Part shown: positions 50,248 to 59,408 of the stretch, piece after piece
How the letters are laid out: each line of letters starts with the position of its first letter
Position numbering within the stretch: position 1 is the stretch's first letter
Source: Syntrophaceae bacterium
Lineage (GTDB): Bacteria; Desulfobacterota; Syntrophia; Syntrophales; Smithellaceae
NCBI GenBank assembly: GCA_018436925.1
Contig: JAHDKI010000014.1
Location: 62,001 to 126,000, forward strand
Direction of reading: 5' to 3'
DNA length: 64,000 nt
Made by a program: the position numbers and the translations under genes
The notes under the pieces: generated by a model
The model's input: only the letters and a program-made list of their open reading frames with translations
Database searches by the model: none
What the model was told of the DNA's origin: nothing

Positions 50248-50653
50248 GAGTTGCGTGTTTCAGGCTGCAAAAACGGATGCCCTGCCTTTTGCCTGTCAGA
50301 TCATTGCCGTCTCACGCGGATATCCGTATTTTTGATATGTTCAGTTTCCCGAAAAAGGATTAAACAACACGGTGAAAATCCGTTTCGATCAACAAACTTT
50401 GAGGCGAAGGAAGGCCATACAACTTGCAAAATCGGAGGCATATATAGCCGTCGACAAGGCTGCAGAAATAAAATTGTTGCAAAAGCGGTGCTTTCTCCGA
50501 TTGCCAGCCAAAACGGGCTTGTTCTGACCATGGACGACAAACAGGTCATAATCATATAAAAAATTGGAAACCTGATCTCCCGGAGGGAGATGCGAGCCGC
50601 TAACCCCCAAAATACCTTAAACAAAAAGACGGCGTCAGTGGCGGATCTTCTTT
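50248..50653. other. Gene-poor stretch with possible decayed coding sequence
   Basis: 406 bp without a convincing gene. Two short frames around 50371-50559 (a GTG-started KIRFDQQTLRRRK-type peptide and, in another frame, AVLSPIASQNGLVL) look like pieces of one protein broken by a frameshift. A perfect hairpin (ATCTCCC with GGGAGAT) lies at 50575-50591. Confidence 0.35.
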
Positions 50654-50947
50654 TCAATTAATTTTTGTTTTTGTTTTATAAACAAGCAGATAAACCAGCG
50701 GCGAGAAAACGCCGATGGCCAGCGTAGCGATAATCCAACCCCACGGGTTACGGCCTGAGGCTTTTGCGTCGTGCCACATCCAGATGATTACCAGAACAAG
50801 AGCAATGACGAGATCTGCAAAAATTTGTAACGATCCCCAGGAGCTGAAAATCGATCCGAATATGCCGGTCAGGCCATCGTTGATCACGGCAATAACAGTC
50901 AGAATCGTAAAAGCCAGCAAAGTCACGACGATCAAAGCTCTTTTCAT
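50654..50947 (-). CDS. Small membrane protein, TetR-regulated
   Basis: 97 residues from the ATG behind AAAGGAGA. Three hydrophobic helices, the middle one with ALVLVIIWMWHDAK and the last with PLVYLLVYKT, suggest a small inner-membrane protein of the DUF2834-like kind. It is divergent from the TetR gene and its promoter carries the same operator. Confidence 0.7.
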   Translation of the reverse strand: MKRALIVVTLLAFTILTVIAVINDGLTGIFGSIFSSWGSLQIFADLVIALVLVIIWMWHDAKASGRNPWGWIIATLAIGVFSPLVYLLVYKTKTKIN

Positions 50948-50965
50948 AAAAAATCTCCTTTCGGG

Positions 50966-50994
50966 TTGACATGATTTCAGCCATACAATACAAT
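50966..50994 (+). promoter_or_regulatory. sigma70-type promoter of the TetR gene
   Basis: TTGACA (50966-50971) and TACAAT (50989-50994) are 17 bases apart. The start of transcription falls at the operator pair. Confidence 0.6.
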
Positions 50995-51032
50995 GTAGCA
51001 CGTGTTACGGTTGTAATGTAGCGAACGCTACA
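50994..51032. promoter_or_regulatory. Operators of the TetR regulator
   Basis: A perfect palindrome TGTAGCGAACGCTACA (51017-51032, 7-base arms around AA) and an imperfect copy TGTAGCACGTGTTACG (50994-51009) lie in the divergent region. The perfect one fills the spacer of the minus-strand promoter, and both lie at the start of the plus-strand transcript. This is the layout for autorepression and repression of the membrane-protein gene. Confidence 0.65.
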
Positions 51033-51043
51033 CTTTTTGTCAA
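51015..51043 (-). promoter_or_regulatory. sigma70-type promoter of the small membrane protein gene
   Basis: TTGACA (51038-51043) and TACATT (51015-51020) on the minus strand are 17 bases apart, with the TetR palindrome inside the spacer. Confidence 0.65.
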
Positions 51044-51054
51044 GAGGAAAGAAA

Positions 51055-51597
51055 ATGAATAAAACCGATGAGAAACGACAGATAATTATAGAAATGGCTG
51101 CCGATCACCTGCTTGAGCGCGGGATGCAGGAGGCCACACTTCGAAAACTCGCAAAATCGGTCGGCGTCAGCGACCGGATGCTGATGCATTATTTCTCGAA
51201 CAAGGAAGAATTGCTGCAGGCGATTCTAACGGTGATCACCGCGCGGCTTGTTCATTTGCTGGAGAGTGCGAAAACCGAGCAAATGCCGTTTGAAAAATTT
51301 CTTTTCTATCTGGCTTCGATGATGAAGGCGCCTCAGGTCAGGCCCTTTCTCAGGTTGTCGCTTGAACTGGCCGCCATGTCCTCGCAGGGGGAGTCGTTTT
51401 ATACCGCCATTGCAAAACAAATCTGCGATGATTTTTTCCGCTGGATGGCCCGGACCCTGAAGGTCGATTGCGAAGAACAGCGAATTCCGCTTGCTGCGCT
51501 GGCTTTTGCGACGACGGAAGGCCTGATGGTGCTAGACGCTTTGGGAAGCGCTTCCATTGTCGAAAAAGCCCTTGCGGGAATTGAACTGAAGAATTGA
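51055..51597 (+). CDS. TetR/AcrR family transcriptional regulator
   Basis: 180 residues from the ATG behind GAGGAAAG. The N-terminal helix-turn-helix is recognisable (ATLRKLAKSVGVSDRMLMHYFSNKEELLQAIL). The C-terminal ligand-binding helices are not assignable to a known effector. It likely represses itself and the divergent membrane-protein gene through the palindromes at 50994-51032. Confidence 0.9.
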   Translation: MNKTDEKRQIIIEMAADHLLERGMQEATLRKLAKSVGVSDRMLMHYFSNKEELLQAILTVITARLVHLLESAKTEQMPFEKFLFYLASMMKAPQVRPFLRLSLELAAMSSQGESFYTAIAKQICDDFFRWMARTLKVDCEEQRIPLAALAFATTEGLMVLDALGSASIVEKALAGIELKN

Positions 51598-51658
51598 TAC
51601 TTCGGCGCCTGAGACGATAGTCAGCGGCAATACCTGTTTCATGCCGGGCATCGGCCTA

Positions 51659-51687
51659 TTGACAGAAAGCCGCATCTTGCCTATGTT
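51659..51687 (+). promoter_or_regulatory. sigma70-type promoter of clpS-clpA
   Basis: TTGACA (51659-51664) and TATGTT (51682-51687) have a 17-base spacer, ending 31 bases before the clpS start. Confidence 0.6.
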
Positions 51688-51717
51688 TGCTATCAGATCG
51701 ACTGAAAGTAGGATGTG

Positions 51718-52032
51718 ATGAGTCAGGAAAAAGAGAAGTTCGGTGAGCAGATTGCCGAAAAAGAGCATCTGGAAACCAAAGAGCCGTCGCTTTACCGTGT
51801 GCTTTTGCTCAACGACGATTACACCACTATGGATTTCGTTGTCCATGTGCTGGAAATCATTTTTCATAAAACGCCGGGCGAGGCGACAAGAATCATGCTT
51901 AATGTCCATAAACAAGGCTCAGGTCTTTGCGGAGTCTATACCCGTGAAATTGCCGAGACGAAAATAGCCGCGGTTCACGATCTTGCCGCGAACCATCAAT
52001 TTCCGCTTAAATGTGCGATGGAGAAAGAATGA
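51718..52032 (+). CDS. clpS: ATP-dependent Clp protease adaptor ClpS
   Basis: 104 residues. The ClpS core is clear: [20 protein letters not shown], then [19 protein letters not shown]. It hands N-degron substrates to ClpA. The stop overlaps the clpA start (ATGA). Confidence 0.95.
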   Translation: MSQEKEKFGEQIAEKEHLETKEPSLYRVLLLNDDYTTMDFVVHVLEIIFHKTPGEATRIMLNVHKQGSGLCGVYTREIAETKIAAVHDLAANHQFPLKCAMEKE

Positions 52033-54290
52033 TCAACAAAGAACTCAGTCTGGCGCTTGACGCCATCATTCGTGACGCGACAAAACGGCGTCATGAATAT
52101 CTGACCGCCGAGCATATTCTGTTTGCGCTTTTACACGATGACGCGGGAAGCGACATTATCATCGGCTGCGGCGGGGATGTGGAACGTCTCAAACATGCCG
52201 TGGAATCGTATTATGCCAATCATATTCCTCTTGTGCCGGCGGGAAAGCGCGTCAACCCGCAGCCGGCTGTGGGATTCCAGCGCGTCATCGAACGCGCGGT
52301 TCATCATGTGCATGCCGCCGAAAAAACCGAGGTCGAAGCCGGCGATCTCCTGGCCGCCCTTTACGGAGAACCGGAATCGTTTGCCGCGCATTATCTGGAG
52401 ATGGAAGGCATCACACGCCTTGACGTGCTGAATTATATCTCTCATGGTGTTTCTGATCCGGGCGCGAAAGATTTTCCGTTTCAGTCCTCTCCACAGCAGG
52501 GGGGCAGTGGCGATGATGAAGCAAAAAAGGCCGCCGCAAAAGATCCGCTAAAGCTTTACGCGGTCAATTTAAATGAAAAGGCCGCTCAGGGAGACATCGA
52601 CCCGCTTGTCGGACGAGTTGATGAACTGCAGCGCACCGTCCAGGTTTTATGCCGCAGGCGGAAGAACAACATTGTGTTCGTCGGGGAGCCGGGTGTCGGC
52701 AAGACTGCGCTGGCTGAAGGCCTTGCGCTGCAGATTTCACAAGGATCGGTTCCCGAGCCCCTGAAAGCCGCAACGATCTATGCGCTGGATATGGGCGCGC
52801 TTCTGGCGGGCACAAAGTATCGCGGCGATTTCGAAGCCAGGCTCAAGGCCACGTTGCGCGAGTTGGAAAAGATTCCCGGTGTGATTCTTTTTATCGATGA
52901 AATTCACACGGTGGTCGGGGCCGGCGCGACAAGCGGCGGATCAATGGACGCGTCTAATCTGCTCAAACCCGCGCTCAATTCCGGACGTCTGCGTTGTATC
53001 GGCGCGACCACTTACGAGGAATACAAAAACAACTTCGACAAGGACCGGGCGCTGTCGCGCCGGTTTCAGAAAATCGACATTTCCGAACCCACGGTTTCCG
53101 AAACAATTGACATTCTAAAAGGTCTGCAGTCGTATTATGAAGCGTTTCATTGTGTGCGTTATACCCAAGCGGCCATCCGCCAGGCGGCGGAGCTTTCGGC
53201 TAAATACATCAACGACAAGTTTCTGCCGGACAAGGCCATCGATGTGATCGACGAAGCCGGCGCAACGAAGAAGCTGGCCGCCTGCGGTTCGAAGAAGGCC
53301 ATCATCGGAGTGAAGGATGTGGGCCGCATCGTCGCGCACATTGCCCGAATTCCATCCCTGACGGTTTCCGCCTCCGATACGGAAAAACTGCAAAGCCTTG
53401 AAGCGGGTCTCAAAAACGCCGTTTTCGGCCAGGATCAAGCCATTGAGACGCTCGTTTCCGCGATCAAACGTTCACGCGCGGGGCTTGGCGCTCCGGAGCG
53501 GCCCATCGGTTCATTTCTTTTTACAGGACCGACCGGCGTGGGTAAAACCGAGGTATCAAAACAGATGGCCAAAGTATTGGGCGTGTCTTTTATCCGTTTC
53601 GATATGAGCGAATACATGGAAAAGCACGCGGTGGCCCGTTTGATCGGCGCGCCACCCGGGTATGTCGGATTCGATCAGGGAGGACAGCTCACCGACGCGA
53701 TCCGCAAGCATCCCTATTCGGTTGTGCTGCTCGACGAGATCGAAAAAGCGCATCCCGATATTTTCAGCATCTTATTGCAAGTGATGGACTACGCCACGCT
53801 GACCGACAACAACGGCAAAAAGGCGGATTTTCGAAACGTGATTCTCATTATGACCTCCAACGCCGGGGCAAAAGAAATGGACAGAGCAACCATCGGCTTT
53901 GGCGACAGACGAAATGACGCTAAGTCCAAAGGTCCCGACGCCGTCAAAAAGCTCTTCAATCCGGAGTTTCGCAATCGTCTCGACGCGATGGTGACTTTTA
54001 ATCCGCTTGCTCCGGAAACCATGAAGAAGGTAGTGGATAAATTTATCGATGATCTGGGCAGGCAGCTTGGCGCCAAAAAGGTCAGACTGGATGTCACAAA
54101 TGCAGCCAGGGATTGGCTTGCCGAACATGGTTATGACGACAAGTTCGGCGCAAGACCGCTTGCCCGTTTGATTTCAACCGAAATCAGAGACGCGCTCGCC
54201 GAAGAGCTTCTTTTCGGGCGGCTGATCAAGGGAGGAAGCGTCAAAGCCGCGCTTCGACAAGGCAAGATCGTCTTTGACTACGACGCTTGA
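52029..54290 (+). CDS. clpA: Clp protease ATPase subunit ClpA
   Basis: 753 residues from the ATG overlapping clpS. The Clp N-domain is followed by two AAA+ modules with Walker A GEPGVGKT (first) and GPTGVGKT (second) and Walker B FIDEIH and [10 protein letters not shown]. It unfolds substrates for ClpP. ClpP itself is not in the window. Confidence 0.96.
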   Translation: MINKELSLALDAIIRDATKRRHEYLTAEHILFALLHDDAGSDIIIGCGGDVERLKHAVESYYANHIPLVPAGKRVNPQPAVGFQRVIERAVHHVHAAEKTEVEAGDLLAALYGEPESFAAHYLEMEGITRLDVLNYISHGVSDPGAKDFPFQSSPQQGGSGDDEAKKAAAKDPLKLYAVNLNEKAAQGDIDPLVGRVDELQRTVQVLCRRRKNNIVFVGEPGVGKTALAEGLALQISQGSVPEPLKAATIYALDMGALLAGTKYRGDFEARLKATLRELEKIPGVILFIDEIHTVVGAGATSGGSMDASNLLKPALNSGRLRCIGATTYEEYKNNFDKDRALSRRFQKIDISEPTVSETIDILKGLQSYYEAFHCVRYTQAAIRQAAELSAKYINDKFLPDKAIDVIDEAGATKKLAACGSKKAIIGVKDVGRIVAHIARIPSLTVSASDTEKLQSLEAGLKNAVFGQDQAIETLVSAIKRSRAGLGAPERPIGSFLFTGPTGVGKTEVSKQMAKVLGVSFIRFDMSEYMEKHAVARLIGAPPGYVGFDQGGQLTDAIRKHPYSVVLLDEIEKAHPDIFSILLQVMDYATLTDNNGKKADFRNVILIMTSNAGAKEMDRATIGFGDRRNDAKSKGPDAVKKLFNPEFRNRLDAMVTFNPLAPETMKKVVDKFIDDLGRQLGAKKVRLDVTNAARDWLAEHGYDDKFGARPLARLISTEIRDALAEELLFGRLIKGGSVKAALRQGKIVFDYDA

Positions 54291-54300
54291 ACGCTTTTGC

Positions 54301-54957
54301 ATGCCGATTTACCGTCTGACCCGAAAACTCGCTTTCCCCAATCCGTCTCATGCTGAAGACGACGGCCTATTAGCCGTGGGTGGCGATCTCAGTGTCGAGC
54401 GTCTGGTTCTGGCGTATTCGCAGGGCATTTTCCCCTGGTATAGCGAAGATCAGCCGATCCTGTGGTGGTCACCCGATCCCCGTTTGGTCTTATTTCCGGA
54501 AGAACTGCGCGTTTCCAAAACCCTTCGGCAAACTCTTCGAAAAGGTGTTTACCGCGTAACGTATAATCAAGCCTTTGACGCGGTAATTCGCGGTTGCGCG
54601 AACGCCAAACGCAAGGGCGATGCCGGAACCTGGATAACCGATGAAATGATCGACGCGTATATCCGTCTGCATCAAAGCGGCTGGGCCCACTCCGTGGAAG
54701 CATGGGACGGCGATGAGCTCGCGGGCGGACTCTACGGCGTCATGATCGGCAGGGCGTTTTTCGGCGAATCGATGTTTGCGATAAAAACCGACGCGTCCAA
54801 AGTCGCCTTTGTCGAGTGTGTCGGAAATCTCGTCAAAAAAGGGATTGAACTCATCGATTGCCAGGTGTCCACCGAACACCTCAAACGCTTTGGCGCGAAA
54901 GAAATTCCACGCGATGAGTTTGCAAAGAGGCTTCACCAGGCGCTGAAAACCTTGTAA
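54301..54957 (+). CDS. aat: Leucyl/phenylalanyl-tRNA-protein transferase
   Basis: 218 residues from MPIYRL; an in-frame ATG at 54274 overlaps clpA and is less typical. GGDLSVERLVLAYSQGIFPWY, the WWSPDPR block, and GGLYGVMIGRAFFGESMF are Aat landmarks. It adds Leu or Phe to N-terminal Arg/Lys, creating the N-degrons recognised by ClpS. Confidence 0.95.
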   Translation: MPIYRLTRKLAFPNPSHAEDDGLLAVGGDLSVERLVLAYSQGIFPWYSEDQPILWWSPDPRLVLFPEELRVSKTLRQTLRKGVYRVTYNQAFDAVIRGCANAKRKGDAGTWITDEMIDAYIRLHQSGWAHSVEAWDGDELAGGLYGVMIGRAFFGESMFAIKTDASKVAFVECVGNLVKKGIELIDCQVSTEHLKRFGAKEIPRDEFAKRLHQALKTL

Positions 54958-55017
54958 CCCGATATAACACGATATTCCGTAGTTAAAGCTGGCAAAGATC
55001 TCGCCAAGTCTTTCGTT

Positions 55018-55806
55018 TCAGAATATTTTAAATTGGGCGATCTGACGTGAAATGGCCGCGAGATTGCCCTCTTCGTCCCAGACTTCACCGTCGGCCTCCA
55101 GAAGCCCGCAGGTGATGAAGCGCGTGCGCAGGCTGCACTTCAGGCGAGGGGTCACAGGCAGATTGCGGATGTTGACGGAAAGCTCGATAGTCGGGACCCA
55201 GGCGGTCATACCCTGTGTGGCCATAGCCGCGGGCGGCATGGCATCGATAAACAGAAACAGGGAAAGAAGGTCTGCCGGTCGTCCGTCGCGAAAGCTGAAA
55301 TAGCCTTTGTTTTGGGAGATATCCGTCAGCTTTCCCGTCATCCAGCCGGCGCAGACGGGATCGAGCAGGAGTTCCAGGTTGTGAAAAAGCGTGTATTTGG
55401 GCATTCGCGGCATGGGCACGCACTCGGATGGGGCAGGCAGAACAGGCGGACCTGCTTCGTAGCGTGCGGCGGTGCAACCGGGATCGGCTTGGGCAAAGGT
55501 GCCCAGCGCTCGGATTTTTTCTGTTCCATGTTGAAAAAGGCCCGCTTCAAAGCGGGTAAATTGTCTGGAGCGTCCCATCTCGGCGACGCGGATTTCCGCT
55601 TCACCCGGCACAACACGCGACAGATAATTGGCCGTCAGCGTCGGGGTGTCTTTCTTATCGCTGCGATAAAGCATGGCCTTGGCGAGCATGGCCATGAGGT
55701 AACCGCCGTTGGGATTGCCGTTAACCGACCAGTTGTCCGTGACTGTGGCGCCATAGCGCGAGCCGCCCAGATCCTGAAGCGCAATGTCGTTGTCAAAAAG
55801 ATGCAT
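55018..55806 (-). CDS. Acyl-CoA thioesterase-like (double hot-dog) protein
   Basis: 262 residues from the ATG behind AAAGGA; a TTG six codons upstream is not used. WSVNGNPNGGYLMAML and ANYLSRVVPGEAEIRVAEMGRSRQFTRFEAGLFQ match the TesB-like/4HBT_3 thioesterase superfamily, with a second hot-dog half in the C-terminal part. It would hydrolyse an acyl-CoA of unknown chain length. Confidence 0.8.
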   Translation of the reverse strand: MHLFDNDIALQDLGGSRYGATVTDNWSVNGNPNGGYLMAMLAKAMLYRSDKKDTPTLTANYLSRVVPGEAEIRVAEMGRSRQFTRFEAGLFQHGTEKIRALGTFAQADPGCTAARYEAGPPVLPAPSECVPMPRMPKYTLFHNLELLLDPVCAGWMTGKLTDISQNKGYFSFRDGRPADLLSLFLFIDAMPPAAMATQGMTAWVPTIELSVNIRNLPVTPRLKCSLRTRFITCGLLEADGEVWDEEGNLAAISRQIAQFKIF

Positions 55807-55878
55807 GAGATGATGTCCTTTCAATGGGGCAATATCGGAAACGAATCGATTGTGTCAAGCACAAAGGGAGCAGGGTCA

Positions 55879-57708
55879 TCAGGATTCCAAAATGACGGAC
55901 ATCGTGCAACGGTCGCAATCGAAATGCAAACGGTAGGTATGATGTGCGTCCCGGATCCGGAGAGGCTCTTGAATGGTTTGTCCGGGGCTGGAGCGAGAGC
56001 AAAGATCAAGTTGATATCGAATGCAATAACGTGTGGTCATAACGGTTTTTCCTGTGTGATCAGAAAGATATTCGAAAGCCGGTTCGATCACCATCGCACC
56101 GTGGCGTTTGTAAAACGCATGGGCACGGCTGTTGGCGACATTGGCGCGATAGTCAAGGGTTTTTTCCGGGTAGGCTACGCTGTTGGGGACGAAAGGGATC
56201 GTTTGTCGGAGATCACTTTCTTGTCGAATCCGGGTGAGCTGATCCAGAACATTTCGTCGAAGCGAATTGAGCATGCCGACAGGGATAAAGCCCGGGGATT
56301 TCGGCACAACCTCGATCTTCAATACGATATAAGGTGTGTTGCCGGAGCGGGCCAGTTGCTTTTCAATGCGTTTAACGCGTTTAACGCAATCGACAGGATT
56401 GCGTGACAGCGCAAAAGGAAGGGCGACGGATGCGCGCACCTGATGTTCGTCTTCATCGGTTGCGAAAAGCCGAATGTTATTTTCGTCTTGCTCAAATCGC
56501 ATCAAGACACGAATGCGACGCTCGCCGGTTGATTGATTCAGAACTTTTTCAAAGGCTTGATCCGCGTTGCGATACACCGTGAGACCCGCGGCCAGACCCC
56601 GCATCGTATTCGGAATGATTTTTGGGCCGTCAGCGCGTTGAACACGACATCCGGAAAGCTTTCCATCTTTTGTGAAAAAACATAAACCGTCTCCGTTGTG
56701 AATTTCGGGAGTGTCGATCAGAAAATGATTTTTGCCAACAGCTGTGATTGTCCCCAATCGTTTTCCAATGGATTTTTGTGTGGCTAAAGAAGCGATTTTA
56801 GCTTGTGTCTCTGAAAGGTAATAATCCGTATAGCCGCGATTGAAGGTGCGTTCGACATCCGGTTCGAATGAAAAGGCATTGATTCCGGAGCTGGCTTTGC
56901 TGTAGCCGTGATGTGTCGCGATGAAGCGGTCAATTGCCAGACGGTAGGCGGCCGTCACGTTTTTTACATAATGGATGCTCTTGTAGCGTCCTTCAATTTT
57001 AAAGGAGGTTACTCCGGCCGAAATCAGATCGGGAATTGCAGACAGCCGGTTCATGTCCCTGAGCGACAACAGATATTGGTCTTTTGACACCATGTTGCCG
57101 TCGGCATCGAAAAGCGTGTAATGAGACCGGCAGGGCTGAACACACCTGCCGCGATTGCCGCTGCGGCCGGCCACGGCCTGACTCATGTAGCATTGTCCGC
57201 TGTATGAGACGCATAAAGCGCCGTGAACAAAGGCTTCCAACCCGATGGCGGTTATTTTGCGGATCCCGGCAATCTCGGCAAGTGATAATTCCCTGGCCAG
57301 AATGACGCGCCAAAAGCCTATGTCTTGCAGAAATTTTATTTTTTCAGGCGTGGTGTTGTGCATTTGCGTGCTGGCAATCAGCGGAATCGGAGGAAGGTCA
57401 AGCTCCAGAATGCCCATATCCTGAATGATCAGGCCGTCAGCTCCCGCATCATAAACCTGATGGATCATCTCGCGGGATTCAGACAGTTCCGCGTCAGTGA
57501 GCATGGTGTTGAGCGCCACATAAACTTTCGCGCGATAAAAATGCGCATGACGGATGAGACGGGAAATGTCCTTAAGATCCGCGCCGGCCTGGGCACGAGC
57601 GGAAAATTTCGGCGCCCCGATGTAAACGGCGTCCGCACCGTGGTTGATGGCCGCGATGCCGATCTCGGCGCTGCCGGCAGGTGACAGAAGTTCCAGGTCC
57701 GTGGACAT
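55879..57708 (-). CDS. Peptidase U32 family protein (RlhA/TrhP-like)
   Basis: 609 residues. LLSPAGSAEIGIAAINHGADAVYIG opens a TIM barrel, followed by the family signature region FVHGALCVSYSGQCYMSQAVAGRSGNRG and cysteines CVQPC; two more Cys are at the C-terminus (CDRC). In known members the Cys set binds an iron-sulfur cluster and the protein takes part in prephenate-dependent hydroxylation of rRNA or tRNA. Which RNA is modified here is not evident. It starts just after the deoxyribosyltransferase gene, behind GGAACC. Confidence 0.85.
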   Translation of the reverse strand: MSTDLELLSPAGSAEIGIAAINHGADAVYIGAPKFSARAQAGADLKDISRLIRHAHFYRAKVYVALNTMLTDAELSESREMIHQVYDAGADGLIIQDMGILELDLPPIPLIASTQMHNTTPEKIKFLQDIGFWRVILARELSLAEIAGIRKITAIGLEAFVHGALCVSYSGQCYMSQAVAGRSGNRGRCVQPCRSHYTLFDADGNMVSKDQYLLSLRDMNRLSAIPDLISAGVTSFKIEGRYKSIHYVKNVTAAYRLAIDRFIATHHGYSKASSGINAFSFEPDVERTFNRGYTDYYLSETQAKIASLATQKSIGKRLGTITAVGKNHFLIDTPEIHNGDGLCFFTKDGKLSGCRVQRADGPKIIPNTMRGLAAGLTVYRNADQAFEKVLNQSTGERRIRVLMRFEQDENNIRLFATDEDEHQVRASVALPFALSRNPVDCVKRVKRIEKQLARSGNTPYIVLKIEVVPKSPGFIPVGMLNSLRRNVLDQLTRIRQESDLRQTIPFVPNSVAYPEKTLDYRANVANSRAHAFYKRHGAMVIEPAFEYLSDHTGKTVMTTRYCIRYQLDLCSRSSPGQTIQEPLRIRDAHHTYRLHFDCDRCTMSVILES

Positions 57709-57711
57709 CGC

Positions 57712-58158
57712 TTAGGTTCCGGAAGCTTCGACGCGTCTTTCGGCGACGCGTTTAATAAAGTCTTCGATAAAGGGCAGAGCGTCTTCGACACAGGAATAAT
57801 AAATCGTCGAGATGGCGGGGCTGCCTGCGATCATGGCCGAAAGCATTCTGCCCGTTGCGCTGCGGTAGAGACACAAGACCGGCTTGTCGAGCGCCGCGGC
57901 CCATCCCAGTTCATAGCCCACACCCAGAGACGGGGTGGTCACTTCCGCTACAACACAGTTGCAGGATTGAAGCCAGGCCATGTCACGGGTGTGAATGGAC
58001 CGGTCACTGGGGCCGTCATCGCCTGTCTGAAGCAAGGTTTTGTCTCCGACATGTTCGGTCAGGACGTCGCCATATTTTTTCAGTTTGTCGATCAGGCTTG
58101 CATAGATCGGCGTGTCGTCGCGTCCGGCCCGAATGGAACCGGCGAAGTAGATTTTCAT
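57712..58158 (-). CDS. Nucleoside 2-deoxyribosyltransferase-like protein (DNPH1/RCL type)
   Basis: 148 residues from the ATG behind AGGTGA; the longer upstream frame lies in hydF. MKIYFAGSIRAGRDD, the Asp after ARD-like (TRDMAW) and VVAEVTTPSLGVGYELGWA carry the catalytic Glu of the family. It may cleave deoxynucleoside monophosphates. It sits between hydF and the U32 gene. Confidence 0.85.
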   Translation of the reverse strand: MKIYFAGSIRAGRDDTPIYASLIDKLKKYGDVLTEHVGDKTLLQTGDDGPSDRSIHTRDMAWLQSCNCVVAEVTTPSLGVGYELGWAAALDKPVLCLYRSATGRMLSAMIAGSPAISTIYYSCVEDALPFIEDFIKRVAERRVEASGT

Positions 58159-58160
58159 GT

Positions 58161-59408
58161 TCACCTGTCTTTCATGCTCCGCTCGAAGGCTGAAAGTGCG
58201 CCGGGGAAGGGGGCGAGACTGCGTTTTAAGACACCTTGTAAAAACGAGATGGCTACGCCGTAATTGGTGACGGGAACGCCGGCGTCTTTGGCCTTGCGAA
58301 GCCTTGTCAGCATTTCGCGGCGGTTCATCATGCAGGCGCCGCAATGGAAAATCAGTTTGAAATCTTTAAGGTTATCGGGATAGTCCCGTCCGCAGGCCGT
58401 ATCAATCTGCAGGTCACCGCCGACATATTGCCGAAGCCAGCGCGGGATTTTCACCCGGCCGATGTCGTCTTCGAGGGCGTGATGAGAGCAGGCCTCTGCA
58501 ATCAGGACGCGATCGCCGGGCTTGAGCCGATCAATGGCTGCCGCACCTGCGGCCATCTCGGCAAGATCGCCTTTTTGTCTTGCAAACAAAATGGAAAAAG
58601 TCGTGATCGGTACAGACTTGGGTACATCCGCAGTCACTTTCAGAATCGCCTGGGAATCCGTCACGACAATGGCTGGCGGAGTTTTCAGATTGGCCAGCGC
58701 GGCGGCGAGTTCCCTTTCCTTGACGACAAGCGCTTGCGCGTCGTTGTCAAGGATGTCGCGAAGCGTCTGAACCTGGGGAAGAATCAGACGGCCTTTCGGA
58801 GCCTGAAGATCGATCGGCACGACCAGAACCGCCGTGGAGCCGGGAGGCAGCAGATCTCCAATGAGAGAAGGGGTGGAAATGAAGTCGGCCGGCGCCATTT
58901 CCAGGAGATGTCGCTTCAAATCATCCAGATACCGGCGTCGTCCGTTAATATCGCTGCAAGAGACGGACAGGACGCGGCCGAATTTAGCGGCCAGCGTCTT
59001 CAGATAATCGGGGGACGGGGGCTGAAGATCAATTTTATTGACAACCGTCAGAACAGGAATGTTGCGCTTTATGGTTTCGATCAGAACCGATTCTTCATAA
59101 TCGGTCCAGACGTCCGCTTCGGTCACTAAGATGACCACATCCGCGCGGTCGTAAACTTTCGCTGTTTTTTCCAGACGCTTGCCGGAAAGCTCCGATACAT
59201 CATCAAGACCCGCTGTGTCCAGAAACAAAACAGGGCCCAGAGGCAGAAGTTCCATCGCTTTCTCAACGATATCGGTTGTCGTTCCGGCCACAGGCGAGGT
59301 GATGGCGATGTCCTGGCCCAGCATCAAATTCAGCAAACTCGATTTGCCGACATTGGTTCGCCCCAGAAGCGCGATGTGCAGGCGGTTGGCTTTCGGCGTT
59401 TTATCCAT
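58161..59408 (-). CDS. hydF: [FeFe] hydrogenase maturation GTPase HydF
   Basis: 415 residues. The G domain has GRTNVGKS (residues 16-23), DTAG and NKID. The C-terminal cluster domain has Cys307, His309, and HCGAC with Cys356 and Cys359: the CxH and HCxxC motifs that bind the [4Fe-4S] cluster. HydF is the scaffold that receives the HydE/HydG products and loads HydA. It overlaps aspA by 8 bp and precedes the deoxyribosyltransferase gene by 2 bp. Confidence 0.96.
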   Translation of the reverse strand: MDKTPKANRLHIALLGRTNVGKSSLLNLMLGQDIAITSPVAGTTTDIVEKAMELLPLGPVLFLDTAGLDDVSELSGKRLEKTAKVYDRADVVILVTEADVWTDYEESVLIETIKRNIPVLTVVNKIDLQPPSPDYLKTLAAKFGRVLSVSCSDINGRRRYLDDLKRHLLEMAPADFISTPSLIGDLLPPGSTAVLVVPIDLQAPKGRLILPQVQTLRDILDNDAQALVVKERELAAALANLKTPPAIVVTDSQAILKVTADVPKSVPITTFSILFARQKGDLAEMAAGAAAIDRLKPGDRVLIAEACSHHALEDDIGRVKIPRWLRQYVGGDLQIDTACGRDYPDNLKDFKLIFHCGACMMNRREMLTRLRKAKDAGVPVTNYGVAISFLQGVLKRSLAPFPGALSAFERSMKDR

